From positions 1 to 40,088 of IMG/VR virus record IMGVR_UViG_3300033571_008662: a DNA stretch of 40,088 nucleotides; one strand, written 5' to 3'. The notes beneath the pieces were generated by a model, which did not search any database, was not told the DNA's origin, and saw only the letters and a program-made list of their open reading frames with translations. Shown here one piece after another: positions 21,927-29,800 of this stretch; position 1 is the stretch's first letter; each line of letters opens with the position of its first letter. The DNA comes from a virus. The position numbers and the translations under genes are program-made.

Positions 21927-22739
21927 ATGACAAAAGCAACAGATTTTAAGAACAACATTATCACTTCAATTTCAATGGACTCTGCAAAGACTCTGGCTCC
22001 GGCTATCTTTGCAACTTCACCCGCTCCTACCATTAAGAGTCCCAAGTATCAATTCACCCCGACCTTTGAGGTTATCGAACACATGCAAGACATGGGCTAT
22101 CTATTGACTGGCGTCAAGCAGTCAAAGTCAAACGTCGACCTACGTAAGAATTGGGGTATCCACATCACCCGCTTCCAACACCCGGACCTCTACATTAAGA
22201 ACCCTGAGGGTGGAATCGAAGCAAGGCCTGAGGTTGTACTGATCAACTCACATGATGGCACTAGACCTATCCAATTTGAGATGGGACTGTTCCGCCTAGT
22301 GTGTGAGAATGGCCTGATCGTTAAGTCCCAAGACATGGGAAGCTTTAGAGAAAGACATACTAAGATGAACTTCCAAGAAGTAAAGAACCTTATAGATAGT
22401 AAGGTAGAAGGACTCCAGAGTATTGTAGGTAAGATCAGCCAGTGGAATATGGTTGAGATGAATGATAAGGAGAGATTTGGTTTTGCTGTAGAAGCCTTGG
22501 CCCTAAGAATGGGAACAGACAGACAACCCGAACAGTACGAGATCATGGACATCTTGAGCCCTAAGCGTTCTGCTGATGAAGGAAAGACCTTGTGGAATAC
22601 CTATAATATCTTACAAGAGAACCTAATCAAAGGCGGCTTCCAATTGAACAACCGTCAAGCTAGGGCTATCAAAAACCCTATAGAGGACTTCAATCTAAAC
22701 GGAGACCTTTGGGAATTGGCTGACTCTTACGTAAAATAA
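21927..22739 (+). CDS. DUF932 family phage/plasmid protein
   Basis: 270 residues carrying the family's hallmark: VVLINSHDGTRPIQFEMGLF followed by RLVCENGLIV, i.e. nSHDG...glxRlVCxNGl, near residues 105-135. DUF932 proteins are widespread in phages and plasmids; their role is unproved. The gene has its own GTCTTATATTTA promoter and AAAGGTTATG leader, and a codon composition noticeably more GC-rich than neighbours (ACC, CTG, GTC, GGC codons), perhaps reflecting high expression or recent transfer. Full length for the family. Confidence 0.85.
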   Translation: MTKATDFKNNIITSISMDSAKTLAPAIFATSPAPTIKSPKYQFTPTFEVIEHMQDMGYLLTGVKQSKSNVDLRKNWGIHITRFQHPDLYIKNPEGGIEARPEVVLINSHDGTRPIQFEMGLFRLVCENGLIVKSQDMGSFRERHTKMNFQEVKNLIDSKVEGLQSIVGKISQWNMVEMNDKERFGFAVEALALRMGTDRQPEQYEIMDILSPKRSADEGKTLWNTYNILQENLIKGGFQLNNRQARAIKNPIEDFNLNGDLWELADSYVK

Positions 22740-22740
22740 A

Positions 22741-22905
22741 TTGGTTAGAGAGTTGAGGTACTAGCATCATGCTGGTGCCTTGCTCCTAGTCATTAGCAGC
22801 CAACTAGCATCCTGGTAAAGGGCTAATTGTGGTAGATAGGGGGGCCCTAGCAGGGAGCCTCGCGTTGACTGGTGGTGCACACCGGGAAAATTTCCAAATT
22901 CCTAT
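22741..22905 (+). ncRNA. candidate structured RNA, GC-rich
   Basis: About 165 bp, GC-rich compared with the flanks. A 10-bp hairpin GGTACTAGCA/TGCTGGTGCC (22757-22779, two G·U pairs), an ATTAGC (22792-22797)/GCTAAT (22822-22827) stem, a CCCT-AGC-AGGG hairpin and GGTG/CACC near 22871-22883. The long frame across it (22829 on) has a poor start and no leader, so the gene is placed at 22928. Could be a small RNA or a 5' UTR element. Confidence 0.45.
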
Positions 22906-22924
22906 AAAAAGTAAATACATAAAT
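22906..22924 (+). promoter_or_regulatory. repeated leader AAAAAGTAAATACATAAAT
   Basis: Exact 19-bp sequence found again at 23648-23666. Both stand directly upstream of small genes (ATG 22928 and 23668). It may be a promoter/leader unit. Confidence 0.45.
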
Positions 22925-22927
22925 AAA

Positions 22928-23200
22928 ATGAAGAAGACTATAAAAGAAAAGCTTGTAGATTATATGTTAGAGAATGGAAATGACTTTACTTATACCGACA
23001 TGATCAAGAAGATCTTACAAATAGTTAAAGGTCCAAATTATGAATACAATTATAATTCAGCAGATCGTGGCTTCTATGCTACTAACTTCAATCTTAGGTG
23101 GAGTGGATATATGGTAAATGTTAGAGGTACTTGTGGGGTATTTAAAAACCCAAGTGGTTTATGGAGTGCAAGATATTACAAAAACAATAAAAGTAAATAA
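22928..23200 (+). CDS. hypothetical basic protein
   Basis: 90 residues, basic start (MKKTIKEKLVDYMLENGNDF), unrecognised. I start at ATG 22928 behind the conserved leader rather than at 22829, whose 33 extra codons translate the GC-rich RNA-like region. The fold may resemble a small DNA-binding protein (TDMIKKILQIVKG helix), a weak guess. Confidence 0.58.
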   Translation: MKKTIKEKLVDYMLENGNDFTYTDMIKKILQIVKGPNYEYNYNSADRGFYATNFNLRWSGYMVNVRGTCGVFKNPSGLWSARYYKNNKSK

Positions 23201-23201
23201 T

Positions 23202-23378
23202 ATGACAGCCATAAAAATTTTTATAGACATTATCTTTTGGATGTGCCTTTCAGGTGGAGTATTGATAACATTTGGAATAGTAATAGAATTTCTAATCATT
23301 CCTAAATGTAAAAACACCAGGCTTAAAAAATGGTGGAGAAGAAACATCGTTGATGAAAATCCCTACGATTCTTATTAA
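23202..23378 (+). CDS. 58-residue single-pass membrane protein
   Basis: MTAIKIFIDIIFWMCLSGGV and LITFGIVIEFLIIP form one or two hydrophobic segments, then a basic, tryptophan-bearing tail (RLKKWWRRN). Starts 1 bp after the previous stop (ATATG context), which excludes the longer frame from 23118. Confidence 0.55.
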   Translation: MTAIKIFIDIIFWMCLSGGVLITFGIVIEFLIIPKCKNTRLKKWWRRNIVDENPYDSY

Positions 23379-23389
23379 AAACAAATACT

Positions 23390-23647
23390 ATGGATATACT
23401 AAGCTTATCTAAACAGTTAGACAAACAGCAATTTGAAGAGGCTCTAGATTGCGTAAAGCAAGTTAATAATGTAGGACTTATATTAGAGTTCTTCGAAAAA
23501 GTGGATCTAATACTAAAAGAAGAATGCGACTTGATGAATGCCATATACTTTGCCCATTATGATATGCTATTCGATTCCGAAACCGGGGATTACAAAGAAA
23601 ACTTGAAAACCAAAATCACATGGTCCGGGGAAAGTAGGATTTTCTAA
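23390..23647 (+). CDS. hypothetical acidic helical protein
   Basis: 85 residues, acidic helical protein (LDKQQFEEALDCVKQVNNV), unrecognised. Follows the membrane protein by 11 bp and precedes the second AAAAAGTAAATACATAAAT leader. Confidence 0.56.
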   Translation: MDILSLSKQLDKQQFEEALDCVKQVNNVGLILEFFEKVDLILKEECDLMNAIYFAHYDMLFDSETGDYKENLKTKITWSGESRIF

Positions 23648-23666
23648 AAAAAGTAAATACATAAAT
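23648..23666 (+). promoter_or_regulatory. repeated leader AAAAAGTAAATACATAAAT, second copy
   Basis: Identical to 22906-22924; directly precedes the small gene at 23668. Confidence 0.45.
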
Positions 23667-23667
23667 T

Positions 23668-23775
23668 ATGATATTAAACTTTATAATCCACTACCTAATT
23701 GGTTTTTGTATAGGAAAAATAATCCTACATCATATACGCAAAACAAATTTACGTAAATATGAAAAAGATAACTGA
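23668..23775 (+). CDS. 35-residue putative membrane protein
   Basis: MILNFIIHYLIGFCIGKIIL is a hydrophobic helix, followed by a basic tail (HHIRKTNLRKYEKDN). It sits behind the repeated 19-bp leader and overlaps the next gene by 17 bp in another frame. Function unknown. Confidence 0.5.
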   Translation: MILNFIIHYLIGFCIGKIILHHIRKTNLRKYEKDN

Positions 23776-24259
23776 AAACGAAACTCCCTTTTACATTAAG
23801 TTAGAACACGGAGTAGATAATCTATCCAGAAAGGCTGTTGCCTTCACCTTGACTCCGTCTACCGATACAGGGTTTGAGGGCTGGGAAGATGTCACCTACT
23901 ATGGTGAAGGTATCCTAGATCCTACTATGAGTGTAAGAAAACCAGAGTGGGTATACGTTTTAGTGAATAAGTCTATGCCAGGTATATGTAAAATAGGAAT
24001 GACTACCACTTCGGTTCATCAAAGGATCAAGGAGATCAATTCTGCAACTGGTGTAATAACGCCGTGGTTCGAGGTTTTTAAATACCAATGTATCAATAGC
24101 CATGTGTTAGAGAAAGCGGTCCACGAGTACCTGGCGAGCCGTGGCTATAGAGTAAACGATAGGCGTGAAGGATTCGAGATCTCCTCGAAAGATGCGATTG
24201 ACGTTATTAAAGAGCTAGGAGAAAAATTAACCGTAGTACCTAAAGATTTTAACCAATAA
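23759..24259 (+). CDS. T5orf172/GIY-YIG-related protein
   Basis: 166 residues. After a 55-residue N-terminal part, WVYVLVNKSMPGICKIGMTT begins a T5orf172-type GIY-YIG domain (YVLVNKSMPGICKIG in place of GIYxxYIG), and the C-terminal part (SHVLEKAVHEYLASRGYR, REGFEIS) matches its later motifs, with the Glu of GFEIS family members. Such domains appear in phage KilA/BRO-type and nuclease proteins. The canonical Arg/Glu nuclease residues seem partly conserved (QRIKEIN); activity is uncertain. Codon use is GC-richer than in adjacent genes. Confidence 0.68.
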   Translation: MKKITENETPFYIKLEHGVDNLSRKAVAFTLTPSTDTGFEGWEDVTYYGEGILDPTMSVRKPEWVYVLVNKSMPGICKIGMTTTSVHQRIKEINSATGVITPWFEVFKYQCINSHVLEKAVHEYLASRGYRVNDRREGFEISSKDAIDVIKELGEKLTVVPKDFNQ

Positions 24260-24270
24260 AAAAACAAGTT

Positions 24271-24534
24271 ATGAAAACAAAAAACACGTACGAATTAAAT
24301 CCACTAAGTAAGATTCCTGGAGGTTATCATTTATTCATTAAGCTTAGTAATGGGGCGCTTCAAAATGCGCGTAATATCAAGTCTCCGTTTCACTATGTGA
24401 AAACTATTATCGCTACTGCCGCCCTAGAAGGACTTAGTGTATCTAGGGTTATTACTGCTTCTGACGAAGACGTGTTTGTGGATGGTGAATTTACTCCTGA
24501 GTTTATGAATACTAAGGTAAAAGACTATCTTTAA
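24271..24534 (+). CDS. hypothetical protein
   Basis: 87 residues with KIPGGYHLFIKLSNGALQNAR, unrecognised. Leader AAAACAAGTTATG. It lies 11 bp behind the T5orf172 gene and probably shares its transcript. Confidence 0.57.
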   Translation: MKTKNTYELNPLSKIPGGYHLFIKLSNGALQNARNIKSPFHYVKTIIATAALEGLSVSRVITASDEDVFVDGEFTPEFMNTKVKDYL

Positions 24535-24536
24535 TA

Positions 24537-24544
24537 TAAATTTG
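24537..24544 (+). promoter_or_regulatory. exact Bacteroidetes -7 element TAAATTTG
   Basis: TAAATTTG matches TAnnTTTG perfectly, the only full match I saw outside the TTTA variants. It lies 43 bp upstream of the membrane protein gene at 24588. Confidence 0.5.
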
Positions 24545-24587
24545 TAAATACAATATTTTTAGGCCCCTTCACGAAAAAACGATTTTT

Positions 24588-24872
24588 ATGGCATGGATCA
24601 TGTTTTCAATTTCCTGTATCATAGTTAGTTTTTTAGTAGTCAAGTTTAGTAAGGTATTAACTGCTCTATTTGGAATACTTGTAGCTATTGCAGTTCTAGG
24701 TATTGTTGTAATGCCTATTAATCTAGACCTAGGTATAAAGATGACTATGTATAGTATAGTTTATATGATCGTAGGCTTTATAATCTTTGCTGTGTCTAGC
24801 GTGGTTTCGGCTTTCGTCGTCGCCCCTCTCGTGGTTTTGTGGGCTAGCCTTAAATCCTTATTTATTAAATAA
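24588..24872 (+). CDS. multi-pass membrane protein
   Basis: 94 residues, almost wholly hydrophobic: MFSISCIIVSFLVVKF, LTALFGILVAIAVLGIVVM and YSIVYMIVGFIIFAVSSVVS plus a final hydrophobic AFVVAPLVVLWASL segment, so three or four helices. No charged residues in the helices and no transporter signature. It might be a holin or an accessory membrane protein. A Bacteroidetes-like TAAATTTG is upstream. Confidence 0.6.
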   Translation: MAWIMFSISCIIVSFLVVKFSKVLTALFGILVAIAVLGIVVMPINLDLGIKMTMYSIVYMIVGFIIFAVSSVVSAFVVAPLVVLWASLKSLFIK

Positions 24873-24876
24873 GTAG

Positions 24877-24884
24877 ATATTTAT
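24877..24884 (+). promoter_or_regulatory. late-type promoter motif ATATTTAT
   Basis: GATATTTATTAC lies 21 bp before ATG 24906, with TAAATTTA (24892 region) also nearby. Confidence 0.42.
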
Positions 24885-24905
24885 TACTAGATAAATTTAA
24901 AATAA

Positions 24906-25640
24906 ATGAAAGATTTTAACATTGCAAAGTATTTGAAAGAACATAGCCTAGGATCTCATGGTATCTTAGGTAAATACGTAGATCTCCATCCTCTTAAAGA
25001 AGAGGAGACTAATCTAGGTCAACAAAAAGCTATGAAAGAACCTTATGAAGGTCCTGAAGATCCTATTGACGGTCTTGGTGGTAAACTTAATCGTCACATG
25101 GATGTTAGTATGAATGAAATGGATGGTGATAATGATGAAGCAAAGGTTGAAGAAGCAGAAGAACTTGACATGAATGAATACGATCAACTTCTTGGAGCAA
25201 TTGAAAATCTTTTGCGTCAAGGAGAAACGCCTCAAAATATTCTTAGAGTTGTAAAAGATACACTAGGAATGAACGAGGGTATGGAAGATGATTCTTTTAT
25301 CCAGGCACAAAGAGACGCAGTAGGCGCAAAAGGATCTAGTGTGTATGGTGATTCTGAGAGCGAATATTATAATCGCATGATGGATCTTATAGATACTACG
25401 CTTGAACCCCAATTGCCTAAAGTTAAAAAAGCCGTTGATTTAGCTAGACAAAGGGGATTATCAGATATGGCGGTATTAAAAATGCTTGCTACCAACTCTC
25501 TAACTAGAGGTACGATTAAAAATCTAATTGATGATGGATTTGATCCACAAGACATAGTTGACTTCTTTGCTACTGATTTTAGTATGCAAGAAGATGACAT
25601 CAACTTAGCAGATTTAGATACAGAAGATGTAGGAGCGTAA
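24906..25640 (+). CDS. acidic protein, probable prohead or scaffold component
   Basis: 244 residues, strongly acidic, with a KYLKEHSLGSHGILGKYVDL N-terminus like the targeting peptides of T4-type internal head proteins (an LKE, then HxLGSHG), an acidic middle (DGDNDEAKVEEAEELDMNE) and a helical C-terminus (VLKMLATNSLTRGTIKNLID). The composition is that of prohead core/scaffold proteins. It is followed by a similarly acidic small protein. Function inferred from context only. Confidence 0.5.
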   Translation: MKDFNIAKYLKEHSLGSHGILGKYVDLHPLKEEETNLGQQKAMKEPYEGPEDPIDGLGGKLNRHMDVSMNEMDGDNDEAKVEEAEELDMNEYDQLLGAIENLLRQGETPQNILRVVKDTLGMNEGMEDDSFIQAQRDAVGAKGSSVYGDSESEYYNRMMDLIDTTLEPQLPKVKKAVDLARQRGLSDMAVLKMLATNSLTRGTIKNLIDDGFDPQDIVDFFATDFSMQEDDINLADLDTEDVGA

Positions 25641-25653
25641 TAAAAAACAAACT

Positions 25654-25959
25654 ATGGCATTTAATTTTGAGAAATATAAAACAAACAATCCTCTACTTGA
25701 AGAAATTGAGGAAGAAGTTACGGTGAGTTCATCAGGAGTTGAGATGGGGCAAGTATCTGAAGAGATAGACATTTGGAGAGCTGCTGAAGATCATTTAGAA
25801 GACTTTCGTAGTGAACTTGCCAGCGCTTATGCAATTGCAAGCCAAAACAATGATAAAGATTGGATGCGTGCCCTAAATATAATTGTTCTTAAATTAGACG
25901 CTCTTGAAGGAGCTGTAGCTGATGCAAGCTCTAAACTTGGAGTTCTACCTACAAACTAA
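25654..25959 (+). CDS. acidic protein, probable virion-associated
   Basis: 101 residues. The N-terminus MAFNFEKYKTNNPLLEEIEE has the xFxxxKYxxxNxLL form of T4-like internal-protein signals and is related in style to the preceding gene. A helical C-terminus follows (DWMRALNIIVLKLDALEGAV). Separate 13-bp linker, likely the same operon. Last plus-strand gene before the terminator. Confidence 0.52.
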   Translation: MAFNFEKYKTNNPLLEEIEEEVTVSSSGVEMGQVSEEIDIWRAAEDHLEDFRSELASAYAIASQNNDKDWMRALNIIVLKLDALEGAVADASSKLGVLPTN

Positions 25960-25987
25960 TACACATAAAATCCCATGCTAGAAAATT

Positions 25988-26013
25988 CCCGGCCCCGTAA
26001 GGTCGGGTTTTTT
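25988..26013 (+). terminator. intrinsic terminator at convergence point
   Basis: CCCGGCC (25988-25994), loop CCGTAA, GGTCGGG (26001-26007, one G·U), then TTTTTT. Terminates the plus-strand unit. Read on the minus strand the tail is only AATTTT, so it may also weakly stop the minus-strand unit ending at 26015. Confidence 0.85.
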
Positions 26014-26014
26014 A

Positions 26015-26473
26015 TTATAGATCTTTTCTATAAAACCTACCTTGAATATTATCATTGTAAGAGTTTATGGCAAGCACTTCTAATTTCATTTGCCAATAAA
26101 CTTCATAGTAGGTTAGTTGTTTCTTAGTCTTACAGAATGTCAGGATCTCTCTAGTGAAGCACTTTTCACCCAGATTCTTTAAATCCTCTTTTATGTGCTT
26201 GTTGCTTCCCCAATAAGACTCCCAGTCAGACTCCTTTATCACCTTCTTCTTGCGTGGGACGCGCCCAGGCGATGACCATGCCGCGATCTCTTTCTTGGTT
26301 AATGTCTTTGTTAGATTATTGAAAAGAACCTTCTTTCCCACGTATATGCGGCCGTCACATATATTAGTAACTTTATATACGAATCCAATAGTGTCTTGAG
26401 GAAAATCTTCTAGGGTGTAAAACTCTTTAGTAGAGTCTAATTCTTTATATAACCACTTTTTAATAAAACCCAT
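26015..26473 (-). CDS. GIY-YIG endonuclease-like protein
   Basis: 152 residues. GFVYKVTNICDGRIYVGKKV is a classic GIY-YIG start (Y..Y-x10-12-YVGKK), followed by WESYWGSNKHIKEDL and a late EVYWQMKLEVL with the catalytic-position Glu (TYYEVYWQ). Stand-alone GIY-YIG proteins in T4-like phages are Seg-type homing or repair nucleases. The NUMOD-type DNA-binding tail is absent, so it might be a core nuclease. It ends 2 bp from the convergence terminator. Upstream ATATTTAT motif (26479-26486). Confidence 0.72.
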   Translation of the reverse strand: MGFIKKWLYKELDSTKEFYTLEDFPQDTIGFVYKVTNICDGRIYVGKKVLFNNLTKTLTKKEIAAWSSPGRVPRKKKVIKESDWESYWGSNKHIKEDLKNLGEKCFTREILTFCKTKKQLTYYEVYWQMKLEVLAINSYNDNIQGRFYRKDL

Positions 26474-26478
26474 TTATT

Positions 26479-26486
26479 ATAAATAT
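26479..26486 (-). promoter_or_regulatory. late-type promoter motif (minus strand ATATTTAT)
   Basis: On the minus strand CATATTTATAATAAATG, 5 bp before the GIY-YIG ATG. Confidence 0.45.
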
Positions 26487-26493
26487 GAGAATA

Positions 26494-26799
26494 CTATGAA
26501 TCCCATCTTATAATAAAGGTAACGTCTGTATTCTGTGGTACTGGATATGGCCTAGCTAATTTACCTACGACTAGAAGTTCATCCTTGTCATTATATAATC
26601 CTACCATTGAAGAGTAAGGATGAAAATCAGATCCGGTTACGGCATTTATATATGATCCTGAGGTTCCTAATTGTACGGCAGATGGGTTCTGAGTATAGTT
26701 AAAGTCATTCTCATTAACTAAGCATCTAACCTCATTTTGGTATATAGTACTTTCTGCTACAAAAGAAACTGTGTATGGTCTTGGTGTAATTATTGGCAT
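26494..26799 (-). CDS. small beta-rich virion-like protein
   Basis: 101 residues, beta-rich, starting MPIITPRPYTVSFVAESTIY, with LLVVGKLARPYPVPQNTDVT near the end. I recall proteins with this GLYNDxxELLVVGKLARP signature in marine T4-like phages, where they are carried as small structural or neck/tail accessory proteins; I cannot confirm it. Its late-type motif (26807-26814) overlaps the stop of the next gene upstream. Confidence 0.55.
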   Translation of the reverse strand: MPIITPRPYTVSFVAESTIYQNEVRCLVNENDFNYTQNPSAVQLGTSGSYINAVTGSDFHPYSSMVGLYNDKDELLVVGKLARPYPVPQNTDVTFIIRWDS

Positions 26800-26806
26800 A
26801 TCAAGA

Positions 26807-26814
26807 ATAAATAT
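26807..26814 (-). promoter_or_regulatory. late-type promoter motif (minus strand ATATTTAT)
   Basis: Minus-strand AATATTTATTCTTGATATG, 7 bp before ATG 26799. Confidence 0.45.
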
Positions 26815-29800
26815 TAGTTTTCCCTTCTTTCTTCAGGCTTATAGTGAGCTATTCTATCATGATCTATTGGGCTGGCCAATAATACCGCAGGTTTCAAATT
26901 TCCCTTTTTAGTTTCTTGATACATATAACTCATCCAAGTTTGTTCAAAAGGGCTTTGCCACGTAACATCTAAGAACATTTTCTGGTTTCCCTTCTTACCA
27001 CATATAGTTGGCCAGTTACAATAGTAGATCTCTCCTGTAGCATAACTTAATCCGTCTAATACTTCTATTTCATTGAACTTAGTTCTAGGACAATTTGGAT
27101 CTAAACCTTGCACTGGCAGTTTATCATAGTCAGGCCAAAATTCTGACCTTATATTTTGAGGAACGTTATACCAAGATACTTGGATATTATTGTCCATGTA
27201 AACTTCTGTGTAAGATAGTTTTAAGAAGTCTATATCTGTATCATGAATTATTTTTAAAACCCTATCATATAAGTTCGGAATGTGCCTTCTAAATCCATTT
27301 CTACAAAATGTAGTATCACTAGGAGAGTTTATTCCCATATCGTCTTCTAAGAATATATAGTAATCGCTATCCGATTCTTGAAAGTGTTGAGCCGCTCTAA
27401 ATCTACCGCCATTGATCCCAGTATTTTCATTTGTTATTATATGCTCAAAATTATACTTCTTACAAATTTCTGCATTAGCTATTCTAGCTTCATCGTTTGT
27501 AGAATTATCTATAAGTATATTTCTGGTATTAGTTATCCACTTCTCATGCTTCAACCATTTTTGAATAGTGTGTTCAACTTGATGCGGGAAGTTAAACGTA
27601 AGCATATAAAGACTGACCTTTAAATTATCTACATTTACAAATTTGTGTTTGCTTTTTATCCTATCTTCAGGAATAGGATCTAGTACTGCCGTATTATTTA
27701 TAACGGCTTCTACAAATTCTTGAATATGCCCATTTATATTTATTTTTGAAGTTCTAAATATCTCAGGGTATTTCTTTGCTAGAATAGAAAACAGGCTTTC
27801 CTCTGTTCCCATTAAGTTTTCATTCAGACTATTATCTAGCAAGTGCCAATAGTAACTATTAACATCAGAGATAACTTCTTTTTTTCCTCCAAATAATCCA
27901 CCTCTACTAATCCACTCAACAACTCCACCGGCATATTCATTTAATTTTTCCCAATTAAAACCATGCACTTCTCCGATACCTTTATTATAATATGGATATG
28001 GATATTGAATAAATAAGAATGGATCTAGATATGATGGTAGCTTATCAAAGAAATCAGATTCTATTAATAAATTATAGTTTATAGTATTACTAATTCCAGC
28101 ATCTAACCAAATAAAATTCTCTGTTCTAAATGGATTATAAATGCTAGCATCATGAAGTATCGCAAGTTTAGACATTACAATAGGATTATACCACTCAAGA
28201 GATCCTTGTGGAGAATCAGCTAACCAGTTTGCTTGATTAATCCAGTCTTCAGACTTTCTTATTTCTTGTGTCCTATCCCAAAAAGGCCCATACAGATTTT
28301 TAACATCTTCTAATTCAACTATTTTTATTCTTGTATTACGTTTATTTCTTTTGGTCCATACTAACTCTTCTAATTCTTTAGGTATAAATAAAAACAGATT
28401 TTGATCTATTTCTAGGAATTTTTCAAAGCACATTAAATAATGATCAAATGATCTATTTTGTTTTCCTATATTCCATAATCCAGACACTATCGTTAAATCT
28501 GATTTAGGTCTATTACTTTCCTTTTTAAATTCTGTTAATAAAGATAACTCTCCTCTTTTTGAATTTGTTTTTTTAATAGCTAAAAAATTATTTCCAAAAA
28601 ACCATTCATGATCTTTTATAATATCAATAACGTCTTGTTTTCTATCTGCGTATAAATTGGTTTCATCTCCGCCGCCACCTAAGTCTTCTATAATATAATA
28701 CCCGTCTTTTTTAACTCTATCAAAAAAGTTTTTTAAAGTTTGAAGTTGTGCACTTGCTTTATGCAATCCGTCATCAATTATAATATCATAAGTGTTTTCT
28801 TTTAGATACGAATCGCATTCGCTTTTATCTCGAGAATCACAAATGAATGTTGAAATTCTATCTTCTGAAAATTTACAATCGTCGGCGATATCGATGCCAT
28901 GTATTTCTGCTTTTGGAAAATAATCTTTCCAGACCCTTAAAGATCCACCTTGTATATAGTGATCATAGTAAATTGATTTCGTTTGTATAAAATTTCCTAT
29001 TACATGATTATCTAAACTACCTATTCCTATTTCTAATAAAGCTAATCTTTCAGATCTAAGATCATCAAATATGTATTCATACATTGGAGTATATCCACTT
29101 ATAGATTTATCTGTGCCATATTTTTTTATATAATAGTCCAAAGATTCTTCTGATTCTATATTTGCTCTATCATATTTTTCTATACTTAAAGATACTATTT
29201 TTTCATTTTTTTTGATTATAGCTAATTGATCACATACTTTTAGTATTTCATAGTTAATAGACCTTTCTGAGAAGAAGTCTACTATAGCAGCTTTCACTCC
29301 TGGTAAATCGTTTCTATCATAATCATGAAAACAAATGTATCCGCCGTTTTCTACTCTATCATATATTTTAATTAGACTGTCATATATTGAATTATAAAAA
29401 TCTCCATCAAGAAAAGCAAATGATATTTTTTCTGGGAGTCTTTCATTTGGTATATCTTTAAACCAAGATTTAGTAATAATTGGAAGCTCTAAGCCATTCT
29501 GTACAAAATTCTTTGTTAATATATCTTCCGTAGTATTTAAAGTACCCTCTCTCCAACCAGTGCCCTCTTCATATTTTGTTAACTCTGGAAGTCCTTCAAA
29601 TGAATCATACACATATAGCTTCTTACTAGATTCTGATTGTTCAATTGATTTTCTTAAATACTTACTAGACTCTCCTACAAAGCAACCTAGTTCTACAACA
29701 TCGCCGTCTATATTATTATCTATACAATCTAATAAATAAAGAACAAGATAATCTAATTGATCATCATTTATTATAGTAGGCTCTAATTTTATATTCTCAA

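Noticed and set aside
22829-22927. N-terminal extension of the 22928 gene
   Set aside because: Runs through the GC-rich structured region with no leader; ATG 22928 sits behind a repeated leader.
26015-26473. GIY-YIG protein as part of an intron or intein
   Set aside because: Neighbouring genes are not interrupted; no intron fold or split gene seen.
27095-27292. Plus-strand frame inside the four-domain fusion
   Set aside because: Shadow of a strongly supported minus-strand gene; no leader or motif.
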